DNA of 21,242 bases from a virus: the IMG/VR virus record IMGVR_UViG_3300043783_000028, positions 1 to 21,242 of that record. The stretch is one strand, 5' to 3'. The stretch's first letter is position 1. Each line of letters starts with the position of its first letter. The notes under the pieces are model-generated. The model was not told where the DNA came from and made no database searches. It saw only the letters and a list, made by a program, of their open reading frames with translations. A program made the position numbers and the translations under genes. Below are positions 8,013 through 16,800 of this stretch, piece after piece.

Positions 8013-8798
8013 ATGACGGCTGCCACAAATCCGCTCTCCTATAACCTCTACATCCAGTACATCGCTGGCATGGCGGTCTATACGGCGTCGGAAAATCTTG
8101 GCGTGTGGGCGTTCAACGATGCGCCTCCGCAGCTGCAAGTGCCCTCTATGCTCAACTACGCCGAGCTTCGCATTCAACGCGACCTCGACATGCTCGCCTC
8201 GCAATCGACCAACAACTACACCTTGATCGCAGGCCAAGCCGTCTTCCAATTGCCGGTCGATGATTTCGTGACCGTGCAGACACTCGAAATTGTGACGCTT
8301 GCCAATGGCATCGTCATCAATGGCATTCCGTTGACCCCTGTGTCGAAAGAATTCATCCAAAACTGCTACCGAGGCGCTGCGAACGCAGGAACACCCTCCT
8401 ACTATGCGATGTATGGCGATAATTTCGGCGACACGGGCGACAGCTTCACCAATATTTTACTGGGGCCCCCGCCGAATTATCCCTACACGTTGAAAGTGAG
8501 CGGCACCTGCCGCATGCCATCGCTGTACAAGTACGCAACGGCCGGCCCCGCAGACAACACGTACACCTACATCAGCGCGTACTATCCGGATCTTCTCGTG
8601 ATGGCGAGCATGGTTTATATCAGTGCGTTTCAGAGAGGATTCAGTTCTACTAGCGATGACCCTCAAATGGCAATGACTTACGAAAAACAGTATCAAGCGC
8701 TTCGGATCGGAGCCATTCAAGAGGAAAATAGACGGAAACAAGAAGGATCTTCGTGGTCCTCATATTCGACGCCAGTATCAGCTACGCCGACGAGATAG
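8013..8798 (+). CDS. Head-tail adaptor-like protein (SU10 type)
   Basis: 261 residues. Features of the adaptor family are an N-terminal 'MLNYAELRIQRDLDMLAS' helix (about 46-63), a 'YTLIAGQAVFQLPVDDFVTVQTLEIV' strand segment, a 'LTPVSKEFIQNCYRG...PSYYAMYG' segment, a 'ILLGPPPNYPYTLKVSGTCRMPSL' strand pair and a C-terminal helical region with a charged tail (EKQYQALRIGAIQEENRRKQ). Such proteins sit under the portal and start the tail. The ATG directly follows the previous TAA, and GGAGGG at 8004-8009 gives a good ribosome-binding site. A nozzle-like gene follows after 3 bases, the expected order for tail-tube assembly. Family name is inferred from pattern, and a gp4-like role cannot be excluded. 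Confidence 0.6.
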   Translation: MTAATNPLSYNLYIQYIAGMAVYTASENLGVWAFNDAPPQLQVPSMLNYAELRIQRDLDMLASQSTNNYTLIAGQAVFQLPVDDFVTVQTLEIVTLANGIVINGIPLTPVSKEFIQNCYRGAANAGTPSYYAMYGDNFGDTGDSFTNILLGPPPNYPYTLKVSGTCRMPSLYKYATAGPADNTYTYISAYYPDLLVMASMVYISAFQRGFSSTSDDPQMAMTYEKQYQALRIGAIQEENRRKQEGSSWSSYSTPVSATPTR

Positions 8799-8801
8799 CC
8801 G

Positions 8802-10907
8802 ATGCCGCACGCCGCAATTAAGTTGGTCGGCGGAGTAAATCAGCAAGAGACTCCCGCGCTGAATGAAAACTCCGGCATTCAGCAGTCGAATCTCATTCGC
8901 TACATGTACGATCCGAACGGCATCAGTTTGGTGCAGAAAATTGGCGGCTGGAGTCTGTATCTCACCTTCCCCTTCATCGCCATCATTCGGGCGCTATGGG
9001 CGTGGGCGGATTTAAGTTTAAATAAAAATCTCGCGGTCGGCACGCAGACCAATCTATCGACCGGCTCTGCGCAACTCGCGGTAGTCACCAATGGCGTGCT
9101 GGAGGATATCTCCCCCTCCTCGATTACGGACAATATTACGCCCGTGGTCTCCTCGACGATCAACAGCGCATCGATCCAGATCACGGACACGACAATCACG
9201 GGGATCACGAATTACAACTCGGTGTACATCACGACGCAGATCGCCATCGGCGGCGTCGTGCTCTACGGTCTCTACGCCTGCGATCCTGATGGATTCCTAT
9301 CGACCAATTCCTACACCGTGTATGCGCGTGATTTACTCGGCAACAATCTACTCGCGACATCAAATTCATCAGCACCGGTGCTGCCGTCCTTTACCACGAC
9401 GGCAGCCTCGCTCACCGTCACGGTGAATCTGCCGCTGTACACCTATCACATCGGTGACACGTTCTCGGTGATCGTGCCAACGGTTGTCGGCGGCATCACG
9501 TTCTACGGCAATTACATCGTGCAGTCGCTAGTGGACGCGAATAATTTCATCATCATCGCCAATTCCGTTGCCACCGCCAACGCTGTCGGGACTTTAAACG
9601 GTGGCTTGGCACGTTTCATTTACAGCTTCGGCACGGGCGCCCTCCCCGGCGGCACAGGCTACGGCGCCGGGTATTACGGCCAGGGCGGCTACGGCACGGG
9701 GACTCCCGTAGTGCCCTCGACCGGCATGCCTATCGATGCGATCGACTGGACGTTGAGCAACTGGGGCGGCATCTTAATCGCGTGCGCCGATCGAGTACCG
9801 CCTGCGAATGGGACGCCGTTTCAGCCGATCTTTCAGTGGGATAATGAAACATCCTCCAAGGCCACGATTATCACCAATGCGCCCCCTGTCAACGATGGGA
9901 TATTCGTCGCGATGCCGCAGCGGCAGATCATCGCGTGGGGCTCGACGCAGACTGGAATTCAAGACCCGCTGCTGATTAATTGGTGCGATGTCGGCAACTA
10001 CAATCAGTGGATACCGCTAGTCACCAATCAAGCGGGCTCCTACAGAATTCCGCGCGGCTCAACGATTGTGGGCGCCATCCAAGCGCCACAACAGGCACTC
10101 ATCTGGACCGATGTCGCCATCTGGTCGATGCAGTACATCGGTCCCCCGTACGTCTACTCATTCAACGAAATTGGCACCGGTTGCGGCATGATCGCGCGCA
10201 AGGCGGCCGCGGCGGTCAACGGCATCGTGTATTGGATGGGCGTGCAGCAGTTCTACACGCTCTCAGGCAATGGCGTTGGGGCGCTTCCCTGCACGGTGTG
10301 GGACGTGGTATTTCAAAACCTCGATCAGAATAACTTGCAGAAAATTCGCGTCGCGGTGAATTCGCTCTTTGGCGAGATCCAGTGGTTTTACCCCTCTCTC
10401 TCGGGTGCTGGTGAAGTCGACTCATATGTAAAGTACAACACGTATTTGAATCTCTGGGATTACGGATCGCTCGGGCGTACCGCGTGGATCGATCAATCGA
10501 TTTTAGGTCCGCCCATCGGTGCCAATCCAAGCGATTTATCGCTCTACCAGCACGAGGTGTCGAATGACGCTGCGGGCACTGCGATGCTGCCGTTTTTTCA
10601 GACCGGGTATTACGCGATTGCCGAAGGGGATCAGAAGACTTTCATCGACTGGATCTGGCCCGACCTAAAGTGGGGCAAATATAATCAATCGCAAAACGCT
10701 ACGGTCGCGATAACATTTTTCGTGGTCGACTATCCAGGCGACACTCCTCAGCAGTTCGGCCCGTACTCCGTGACGCAAGCCACGGAGTATTTTTACACGC
10801 GGCTGCGTGGGCGATTGATCTCAGTGAAAGTATCCTCAAGTGATCTGGGATCATTTTGGCGTATCGGTAATATCCGATATCGCTATGCGCCCGACGGGAA
10901 AATATGA
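8802..10907 (+). CDS. Tail hub/nozzle, P22 gp10-like packaged-DNA stabilisation protein
   Basis: 701 residues. The start 'KLVGGVNQQETPALNENSGI' and 'ALWAWADLSLNKNLAVGT' are typical openings of the phage stabilisation/nozzle family. The middle contains two related beta inserts (about 115-180 and 205-280, each with a 'VGGITFYGNYIV.SL.D.N' type core), then a Gly/Tyr-rich linker (about 281-310) and 'IDAIDWTLSNWGGILIAC'. The C-terminal half has beta-propeller-like blades, including RGSTIVGAIQAPQQALIWTD and FNEIGTGCGMIARKA. In P22-type phages gp10 extends the tail tube under gp4 and helps hold the DNA. No catalytic motif is seen. It starts 3 bases after the adaptor stop and overlaps the next gene as ATGA. 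Confidence 0.65.
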   Translation: MPHAAIKLVGGVNQQETPALNENSGIQQSNLIRYMYDPNGISLVQKIGGWSLYLTFPFIAIIRALWAWADLSLNKNLAVGTQTNLSTGSAQLAVVTNGVLEDISPSSITDNITPVVSSTINSASIQITDTTITGITNYNSVYITTQIAIGGVVLYGLYACDPDGFLSTNSYTVYARDLLGNNLLATSNSSAPVLPSFTTTAASLTVTVNLPLYTYHIGDTFSVIVPTVVGGITFYGNYIVQSLVDANNFIIIANSVATANAVGTLNGGLARFIYSFGTGALPGGTGYGAGYYGQGGYGTGTPVVPSTGMPIDAIDWTLSNWGGILIACADRVPPANGTPFQPIFQWDNETSSKATIITNAPPVNDGIFVAMPQRQIIAWGSTQTGIQDPLLINWCDVGNYNQWIPLVTNQAGSYRIPRGSTIVGAIQAPQQALIWTDVAIWSMQYIGPPYVYSFNEIGTGCGMIARKAAAAVNGIVYWMGVQQFYTLSGNGVGALPCTVWDVVFQNLDQNNLQKIRVAVNSLFGEIQWFYPSLSGAGEVDSYVKYNTYLNLWDYGSLGRTAWIDQSILGPPIGANPSDLSLYQHEVSNDAAGTAMLPFFQTGYYAIAEGDQKTFIDWIWPDLKWGKYNQSQNATVAITFFVVDYPGDTPQQFGPYSVTQATEYFYTRLRGRLISVKVSSSDLGSFWRIGNIRYRYAPDGKI

Positions 10908-11281
10908 TGTCCACGCCCGCCAGCCAACTGCCTGCCACCGGCGCCTCGCTCTCGGATATCTTGACGGCGATCCAAAATCTCGTCGTCGCCGTCAACAATG
11001 CTGCGCTCGCATACCGGCAAGTCAACGGCATCTCGACGACAGAGGCGATCACTGTGCCGACAGTCATCAAAACGACGCCAGGTCGCGTGGCCTCGGTGAG
11101 CATCATAGTGGCCGGGAGCACGCCGGGTATGATTTATGACGCGTCGCAGTTGAATATCACGACGGCGCCTCTCTTTGTAATTCCGAATTTCGTGGGAGTC
11201 GCCTCTATCAACCTGCCTACCGATACCGGGATCCTCGTTGTCCCCGGCTCGGGAATGACCTTAACTGTGGCATGGAGTTGA
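10904..11281 (+). CDS. Small virion-type beta protein, function unknown
   Basis: 125 residues; the ATG at 10904 overlaps the previous stop (ATGA), and a second ATG at 10907 is an alternative start. The N-terminal third is helical (SLSDILTAIQNLVVAVNNAAL, about 16-36). The rest is strand-rich and ends with 'SVSIIVAGSTPGMIYDASQLN', 'PLFVIPNFVGVASINLPTDTG' and 'ILVVPGSGMTLTVAWS', a layout seen in small proteins encoded beside phage tail/nozzle genes. No signal peptide, membrane segment or catalytic motif is visible. A small trimeric tail or capsid accessory is a reasonable guess. A fold comparison to head-decoration or tail-tip proteins would be informative. Confidence 0.6.
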   Translation: MMSTPASQLPATGASLSDILTAIQNLVVAVNNAALAYRQVNGISTTEAITVPTVIKTTPGRVASVSIIVAGSTPGMIYDASQLNITTAPLFVIPNFVGVASINLPTDTGILVVPGSGMTLTVAWS

Positions 11282-12078
11282 GAATCGTGAGCAGCTCATA
11301 TAACTGGTTGATCGGCGGACCTGGCACCCCGGCGGGAGTCTATGAGCCGACTTTCCAGTATGGCGAGATTCAATACGCCGGTCCCGACGGCACCTTCGCC
11401 GCCAGCGGCCAATTTGGCTTCGGGCTCGCCGTGCCAAACCCTTCCGGCACCAACGGGCCCGTGCTGCTGTTAGGATCTGGCACCTCGGGCGCGCCCGCAA
11501 CGGCGGCAATTATTCAAGACCAGGCCTTCGATGCGACAACGAACGGCAACAACTTAATTCTCACCTCCGGCGAAACCCAGGCCTCGGGGACCGCAAACGG
11601 CGGGTATCTGCTCGGCATTGGCGGTGGCTCCTTCGGTGGCACCGGGGGCACGGCAACCTGGCAGGGAGGAACGAGTTTAAATGGCACCGGCGGGGAGGCA
11701 ATCCTAGCCGGCGGGAACGCCACAGCTGGCGGCATCCCAGGAGATGCGTTCGTGATCGGGGGCGCAGGGAGCGCCCCTGGCTCAGGCGCGAATGTGCATT
11801 TAATCATGACACTCGCCAACAGCATCTCGGGCGATGTGCGCATTCGCTGCAATTCCACGATCCTCATTCAGTTTCAGCAGCACGGAGAAATCTATCTCAC
11901 CGCAAGCGGCACGGGCGCAGGACTCGCAGGTCAGCCATTGGTATCTGGCGGCGTAGGAGCCGCAGCGAAGTGGCTGACAGGGTTTACCGGCACCATCACC
12001 ACCGCGAAGCTCACCACCGCGCAAGGCTCGATGACTTTCGCGAGCGGAATACTTGTTAGTCAGGTACAGGCGACTTAA
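11272..12078 (+). CDS. Glycine-rich beta-structured protein, possible fibre or tail component
   Basis: 268 residues from the ATG at 11272, which overlaps the upstream gene by 10 bases. A GTG at 11287 (5 residues later) has GGAG at 11274-11277 with a 9-base spacer and may be the real start; the ATG has no visible ribosome-binding site. The middle (about residues 95-165) is a Gly/Thr/Ala-rich series of short repeats such as GGYLLGIGGGSFGGTGGTA and GGEAILAGGNATAGGIPG, which suggests a parallel beta-solenoid or glycine-rich lattice. The C-terminal part ends in short strands (TITTAKLTTAQGSMTFASG). Almost no Lys and no enzyme motif. A fibre or tip protein is likely from composition and position; the name is not known. 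Confidence 0.6.
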   Translation: MELRIVSSSYNWLIGGPGTPAGVYEPTFQYGEIQYAGPDGTFAASGQFGFGLAVPNPSGTNGPVLLLGSGTSGAPATAAIIQDQAFDATTNGNNLILTSGETQASGTANGGYLLGIGGGSFGGTGGTATWQGGTSLNGTGGEAILAGGNATAGGIPGDAFVIGGAGSAPGSGANVHLIMTLANSISGDVRIRCNSTILIQFQQHGEIYLTASGTGAGLAGQPLVSGGVGAAAKWLTGFTGTITTAKLTTAQGSMTFASGILVSQVQAT

Positions 12079-12672
12079 ATGCCACTACTGCCAGGGAAGA
12101 AAAATGTCGGCGCGAACATCAGCGAACTTCGCGAGCACGACCATCCGGAGAAGCAAGCGATCGCGATCGCGTTGGATGTCGCGCGCAAGCATCGCGAGGG
12201 CGGCGGGTTTAATTTGAAGCCGAAAAAACCGCACGTGCCACGCCCGCGCTTGCACACCGGACCGATTCATTCGAGCGTCGCGGGCAGAACCGATCACCTG
12301 CCGATTCATGTGCCGACCGGCAGCTACGTAATTCCTAGCGATATCGTGAGTGCGTCAGGCGAAGGAAATACGATAGCCGGCTTCAAACACGCACGCAGAG
12401 TTTTCGGCGGCAATCCCTATGGCGGCAGCGGCGCGACGCCTTACGGCCAAGGCGCGACACCGTACGGAATGGCGACAGGTGGGAGCGTTGATGATCCCGG
12501 CGTCCCGATCGTCGCAGCGGGTGGCGAGTACGTTGTGCATCCCGATCATGTGCGAGCCGTCGGCGGCGGTGATCTCGACACGGGGCACAAAGTGCTCGAT
12601 GAATTCGTGAAACGCACCAGGGCCGAATTGGTCAAGACGCTGAAGAAACTCCCCGGCCCGAGGACCGATTAA
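12079..12672 (+). CDS. Phage protein with conserved N-terminal 'PGK...KQAIAIAL' segment
   Basis: 197 residues, starting directly after the previous stop. The N-terminus (MPLLPGKKNVGANISELREH, then KQAIAIALDVARKH) resembles a short conserved helical segment I recognise in many phage and plasmid-type hypothetical proteins. The middle is basic and Pro/His-rich, with a Gly/Tyr-rich linker holding GATPYGQGATPYGMATGG (about 117-134). The C-terminal third contains 'GEYVVHPDHVRAVGGGDLDTGHKVLDEFVKRTRAELVKTLKKL', probably helical. No transmembrane segment. The same GG/PY-type linker motifs recur in the 1279-residue protein at 13857-17696, so the two may be packaged or assembled together; this is inference. 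The stop overlaps the next start as TAATG. Confidence 0.6.
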   Translation: MPLLPGKKNVGANISELREHDHPEKQAIAIALDVARKHREGGGFNLKPKKPHVPRPRLHTGPIHSSVAGRTDHLPIHVPTGSYVIPSDIVSASGEGNTIAGFKHARRVFGGNPYGGSGATPYGQGATPYGMATGGSVDDPGVPIVAAGGEYVVHPDHVRAVGGGDLDTGHKVLDEFVKRTRAELVKTLKKLPGPRTD

Positions 12673-13163
12673 TGGACGAAAATCTGCAGATCCGACTCGC
12701 CACCACCGATGATATGGATGAGGTGATGAAGCTGGCGTTCATGGCGTGCGAGGACAATGGCTTTTTAGACTACAGTCCAGAATTACTAGCGCGCGAAATA
12801 TGGCCGGCCTTGGCGCTTGATCACGGGCTGTTTCCTGTCATCGGACCTCCTGGAGGCGATATCCAAGGATTTGTCCTGCTGCGCATCGGCACCATGTTTT
12901 ATAGCCATCGGCAGTGCTTAGAAGAAAAATGTTTGTGGGTCCATCCTGATCATCGCGCCGCGCGCGGGGGTCGAGCTCGTAAGTTACTTGAATTCACTAA
13001 GAAAAGCGCCGATAGTCTCGGTTTGCCTCTGATTATTGGAATTATGACGACAAAAAGAGCAGCTGGTAAGACCGCTCTTTATCGCCGAACATTTGGCGAA
13101 CCGACAGGGGCGTTTTTTTTGTACGGTGCGGAATGCGGAAAAGCTCACATGGAACCAATGTGA
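12672..13163 (+). CDS. GNAT-family N-acetyltransferase
   Basis: 163 residues. The N-terminus 'LQIRLATTDDMDEVMKLAFMA' is the usual opening strand and helix of GNAT enzymes, and 'EKCLWVHPDHRAARGGRARKLLEF' (about 84-107) is the acetyl-CoA binding motif A (V.P..R...G.A..LL). The later 'GLPLIIGIMTTKRAAGKTALYRR' resembles motif B. GNAT enzymes move an acetyl group from acetyl-CoA to an amine. Target is unknown: a virion protein, a host protein or a small molecule are all possible. It lies in the structural operon rather than a metabolic cluster. The 3' end contains an 8-T run (13113-13120) after two weak hairpins. Its TGA overlaps the HNH start as TGATG. Confidence 0.7.
   Translation: MDENLQIRLATTDDMDEVMKLAFMACEDNGFLDYSPELLAREIWPALALDHGLFPVIGPPGGDIQGFVLLRIGTMFYSHRQCLEEKCLWVHPDHRAARGGRARKLLEFTKKSADSLGLPLIIGIMTTKRAAGKTALYRRTFGEPTGAFFLYGAECGKAHMEPM
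13054..13120 (+). other. Tandem hairpins and T8 run inside the GNAT coding end
   Basis: Two imperfectly spaced hairpins lie in the 3' part of the GNAT gene: arms AAAGAGC (13054-13060) and GCTCTTT (13074-13080), 7 bp with a 13-base loop; and TCGCCGA (13082-13088) with TTGGCGA (13093-13099), 7 bp including one G-U, with a 4-base loop. A run of 8 T follows at 13113-13120. The 13-base gap before the T run makes this a poor intrinsic terminator; an RNA attenuation element is only a possibility. Confidence 0.2.
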
Positions 13164-13810
13164 TGGCGCGAAAAATCGTATTATCTAAAAATTATTTGAA
13201 CTCGATGCGAGGCAAAAACGCGGCGCGCTTAAATTCCCCAGAGCACCGCGCAAAACTTGTAGAAACATGGCGAACGTCTCCTCCAGAACGGCGCGGCCGT
13301 TGGCTCGAAATCCTAGCCGATCACAACGCCAAGAAACGCGAAGAAGCTACTCAACGAACGACCAAAATTTGTACTGCGTGCAAAACTTCTAAGGCACTTG
13401 AGTGCTTTCCAAAAAACAGAACGTCTGCGGATGGCCATAACACAATGTGTTTCGAATGCCGTAAAGCATATGATCGACACCGGTACGAAACTAGAGGCCC
13501 GGAAATGAGAGAACGTGTGAAACGTTACCGCAGAGAGAATTTGCCAAAAGTTAACGCGGCAGATGCAGCGAAAATAAAAAAGCGGAAGCACGCAACACCA
13601 AAATGGCTTTCATGGTTTCACCTTGCGCAAATAGAAGAATTTTACGAACTTGCGGCCGCTAGGACGATGCAGACCGGTGTTGAATATCACGTGGATCACA
13701 TCGTACCTATAAAAGGGAAAAAGGTGAGTGGTTTGAATGTGCCATGGAATTTGCAGTTGCTGACAGCGAAAGAAAATATGCGCAAGCATGCTAGTTTTAT
13801 AGAGGAGTAA
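13163..13810 (+). CDS. HNH endonuclease with zinc-finger (possible homing endonuclease)
   Basis: 215 residues from the ATG at 13163, chosen because it overlaps the GNAT stop as TGATG; a farther upstream start at 13133 exists but would overlap GNAT by 31 bases. Domains in order: a basic N-terminal helical region; a CxxC...CxxC zinc-binding pair (C70/C73 and C96/C99); a basic coiled region; and a C-terminal HNH core with YHVDHIVPIKGK (175-186; H176, D178, H179), then VPWNLQLL (N196) and KENMRK (N205). HNH enzymes cut DNA with a metal ion. The gene is visibly richer in A/T and Lys codons than its neighbours, suggesting it arrived separately. It lies between GNAT and a large candidate ejection gene whose start looks damaged (see finding), consistent with a homing insertion. 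Confidence 0.75.
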   Translation: MARKIVLSKNYLNSMRGKNAARLNSPEHRAKLVETWRTSPPERRGRWLEILADHNAKKREEATQRTTKICTACKTSKALECFPKNRTSADGHNTMCFECRKAYDRHRYETRGPEMRERVKRYRRENLPKVNAADAAKIKKRKHATPKWLSWFHLAQIEEFYELAAARTMQTGVEYHVDHIVPIKGKKVSGLNVPWNLQLLTAKENMRKHASFIEE

Positions 13811-13820
13811 GCGCGTCATC
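13802..13820 (+). promoter_or_regulatory. Ribosome-binding site and possible ATC start of the 1279-residue protein gene
   Basis: GAGGAG (13802-13807) lies at the end of the HNH gene, the last two Glu codons before its TAA. In the frame of the next gene an in-frame TAG ends at 13802, then codons run agg agt aag cgc gtc ATC ggt ggc aag acc without any ATG, GTG or TTG before the GTG at 13857. ATC at 13818 lies 10 bases after the GAGGAG and would give an Ile/Met-Gly-Gly-Lys N-terminus. The first canonical start, GTG 13857, has no visible ribosome-binding site. Confidence 0.35.
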
Positions 13821-13856
13821 GGTGGCAAGACCGCTCAAAGTTCGCAAAATCTGACG

Positions 13857-16800
13857 GTGCCCGCCAGTGTACTCGCGGCCTACCAGAGCGTTAATCAAAA
13901 AGCTGATACGACCGCCAACACGCCTTTTCAAACTTACGGTGGTGAGTTCGTCGCGCCGATAAATCAGCAACAATCCGCTGGCGTAGCTGGAACGAATGCT
14001 GCGGCTAATGAAGCCCAACCATATTTCGGCGCGGCCACTGGCGATATTCAAAGTACGCAAGCGAATACGCAACCGATCAACGATGCAGCCACTGGACTAG
14101 CAGCGGCGAGTGCGGGACCAGTTAACGCGCAACAAATAGGATCACAACAGATTGATCAATTCATGAATCCGTATCTGAATACGGTTCTCGGATCAACTGC
14201 AGGACTTCTCAATCAGAATAATCAACAGCAGCAGGCGGGGCAACTTGGCACGGCGATAGAATCAGGTGCATTCGGGGGAGACCGCACGGGCCTCGCTGCT
14301 GCGAACTTAGAGCAGCAACAGAATCTTGCAAACGCGAATATTTATTCAGGTATTGCGAGCGGCGCGTTCAACACTGCACTCGGTGCCGCGCAACAACAAC
14401 AGGGTGTCAACCTAGGAGCGGGTCAAGCAAATCGTGCCGCATTAGCATCCGCTGGTCAGGAGCTCGCTGGCATTGGTCAGACAGCATACGGCGAAGGTGC
14501 CAACACTGCGACTACGCTCGCAGGTCTAGGGGCTGGTGCGCAGACTGCTGGCCTACAGGGCGCGCAGGCACAGATTGGCGCGGGCACATTAGAGCAGCAG
14601 ACGGCCCAGGCGCAAGATACTGCGCAGTACAATCAATTTCTTCAACAGCAGAGTTATCCATTTCAAGTGGATTCTTGGCTGGCCTCGATTGCCGAAGGGA
14701 CCGGGGCTCTCTCGGGATCTACCACTACGACGTCCCAGCCCGGAGGCTTCTTCTCCGACGTTCGTTTGAAACACGATATCAAACAGATTGGCAAAACTTT
14801 CGATGGTCAAGAAATTTATTCGTACAAAATGCATGGCGACGATCGCACGCATATTGGATTGATTGCACAGAAAGTTGAGAAAAAACATCCAGAGGCTGTC
14901 GGTCTCGCTGGCGGCTACAAGATTGTCGACTACGGTGCGGCAACTGAGAAAGCGGCGAACCGTGGACACTTTTATAGCGGCGGTGTTGTTCCCATCCGTC
15001 GCAAAGCGTACGCCGATGGCGGCATGCCATACGATTATTTATCCGCGCAGCAACAGATGTATGCGCCGATGGAGAGTCGCCAGAATCGCAACATCCCGAA
15101 TCAAGCGCCTGCTGCGCATCAACTAGCGGTCGCGTCTGGTTCTCCAACTCCGGTGCCTACGGGTGCTTCGAATTTGAATCAGTCGTTAGGATTAATTAAT
15201 AACGGCCGTACTCTGTACAACAGATTCAGTTCTCCCTCATCGACACCCAGCACGCCTACGCCTGCCGGCGCCTGGAGTGATCCTGCGACCTCTGGCGGCT
15301 TCGATGGGTCGGCTGGCTACAGCGGCGGACTTGCGCCTGCTGCTGCGCCTGCGGCTGAAACCGCTGCCCCTGCTGCTGCAGAAGCTGCCGCACCGGCTGC
15401 TGCTGAGGCCGCTGTGCCGGTCGCGGCGGATGCGGCGGTAGGTGCCGGGGCTGAGACTGCTGCGGCACTGGCAGCCGAATACGCGGCGGCAGATGTGGGT
15501 GCAGCGGCGCTCATTGCCGCCAAGCGAGGCGGCCGCATGAAGCGTCCGGGGCTTGACGCGGGGGGTATGCCCTACCAGGGCGATGGCGCGGGTACCCCGT
15601 ATCAATCCGCCGATGGCACCATGGATATCCCGAACGATCCGAACACCGCCAAACTGCAGACCGCTGGGCCCTTAAAGAAGCAGCCGACGGGACTGCAGAC
15701 CGCCCTTAGCATGGGCGATCCGAATAGCTTAGGGACCACAGTGGGGAGCATGTTCAGCAACACCGCGCTCTCACGTGGCGGCCTAGCGAGACGACGGCGC
15801 GGCTATGACGATGGCGGCGATGTGTCCGACTCAGACATGCCGGAATTGACCGTTGAGGGTCAACGACCAGATCCAGTCACCTATGCGGGCGGCGTCAATC
15901 CTGAGCCAATCAAGGTCGACTCGGGCGCCGAACCCCCCATGCCGGGATTGAAAGGCGGCTTGCCACCCGACTCGCCACCCGCGTCCACGGATCACTGGTG
16001 GAAGCACGCTGAGAACGTCGTACCGATCCTCCAGGGACTCGCTGCCATGGGGACGGCACCTACTAAGCACTTAGGCGTGGCGTTGGCTGCAGGGCTCGGT
16101 GCGGGCGCGCAGTCGTGGCTCCCGGCGCAACAGCAGGAGGCGGATATACAACGCACGCAGTTGCAGAATCAAATGGCACGGATGCAGGTGGGTGCAATGC
16201 GCGGGGCCATGACGCCACCGTCTGGCGGGGGGTCCCAAGCAACGATACCTGGCGCACCGCCGAGCGATGCAAGCGCGCTGCCAGGGTATTTCGCAAAGAA
16301 ATACAACCCGACCATGACCCCAGCGGAATTATCTCGGTATAACAGTGCACAGGTAGCAGGCGGGTATACGAAAAATCCTGGGCTTGCACAAAGCGTCATG
16401 ACTGATTATCAGCAGCGCGTCGCGCGGCAGCAGCAGGATGCCATACAGCAGCACGATCAGGCATACAGCGTCGCTACTGCTCAGGACGGTAATTTTGCGG
16501 CCCTCGCGAAATCAGACCCAGTGGCCGCAGCTGCGATATCGAAATCATTAGGATTCGATGCCGCGAGCAACCAGATACCGCCGAGTGCGGATGAGGCTGC
16601 TAAGCAGTATGCAACGGCTAAGGTCACGGCGATTCATCCTTGGACAGGTTCTGATTATAAGGACGAGGGAGGCTCGTTCCGCGACACGCGCACCGGGAAG
16701 CCCGCGATCGGGGCGACAGCGCAAACGCTGACCGCTGAGCAGACGCAGCAGAATTGGCAAAGAGCGGTCGCTGAGGCAAACGAACCCGTTACGACGGGTG

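Noticed and set aside
15237-15605. Open minus-strand frames over the Ala-rich tract
   Set aside because: GCN-rich sequence stays open on both strands; the + frame is part of a long gene with an S74 domain.
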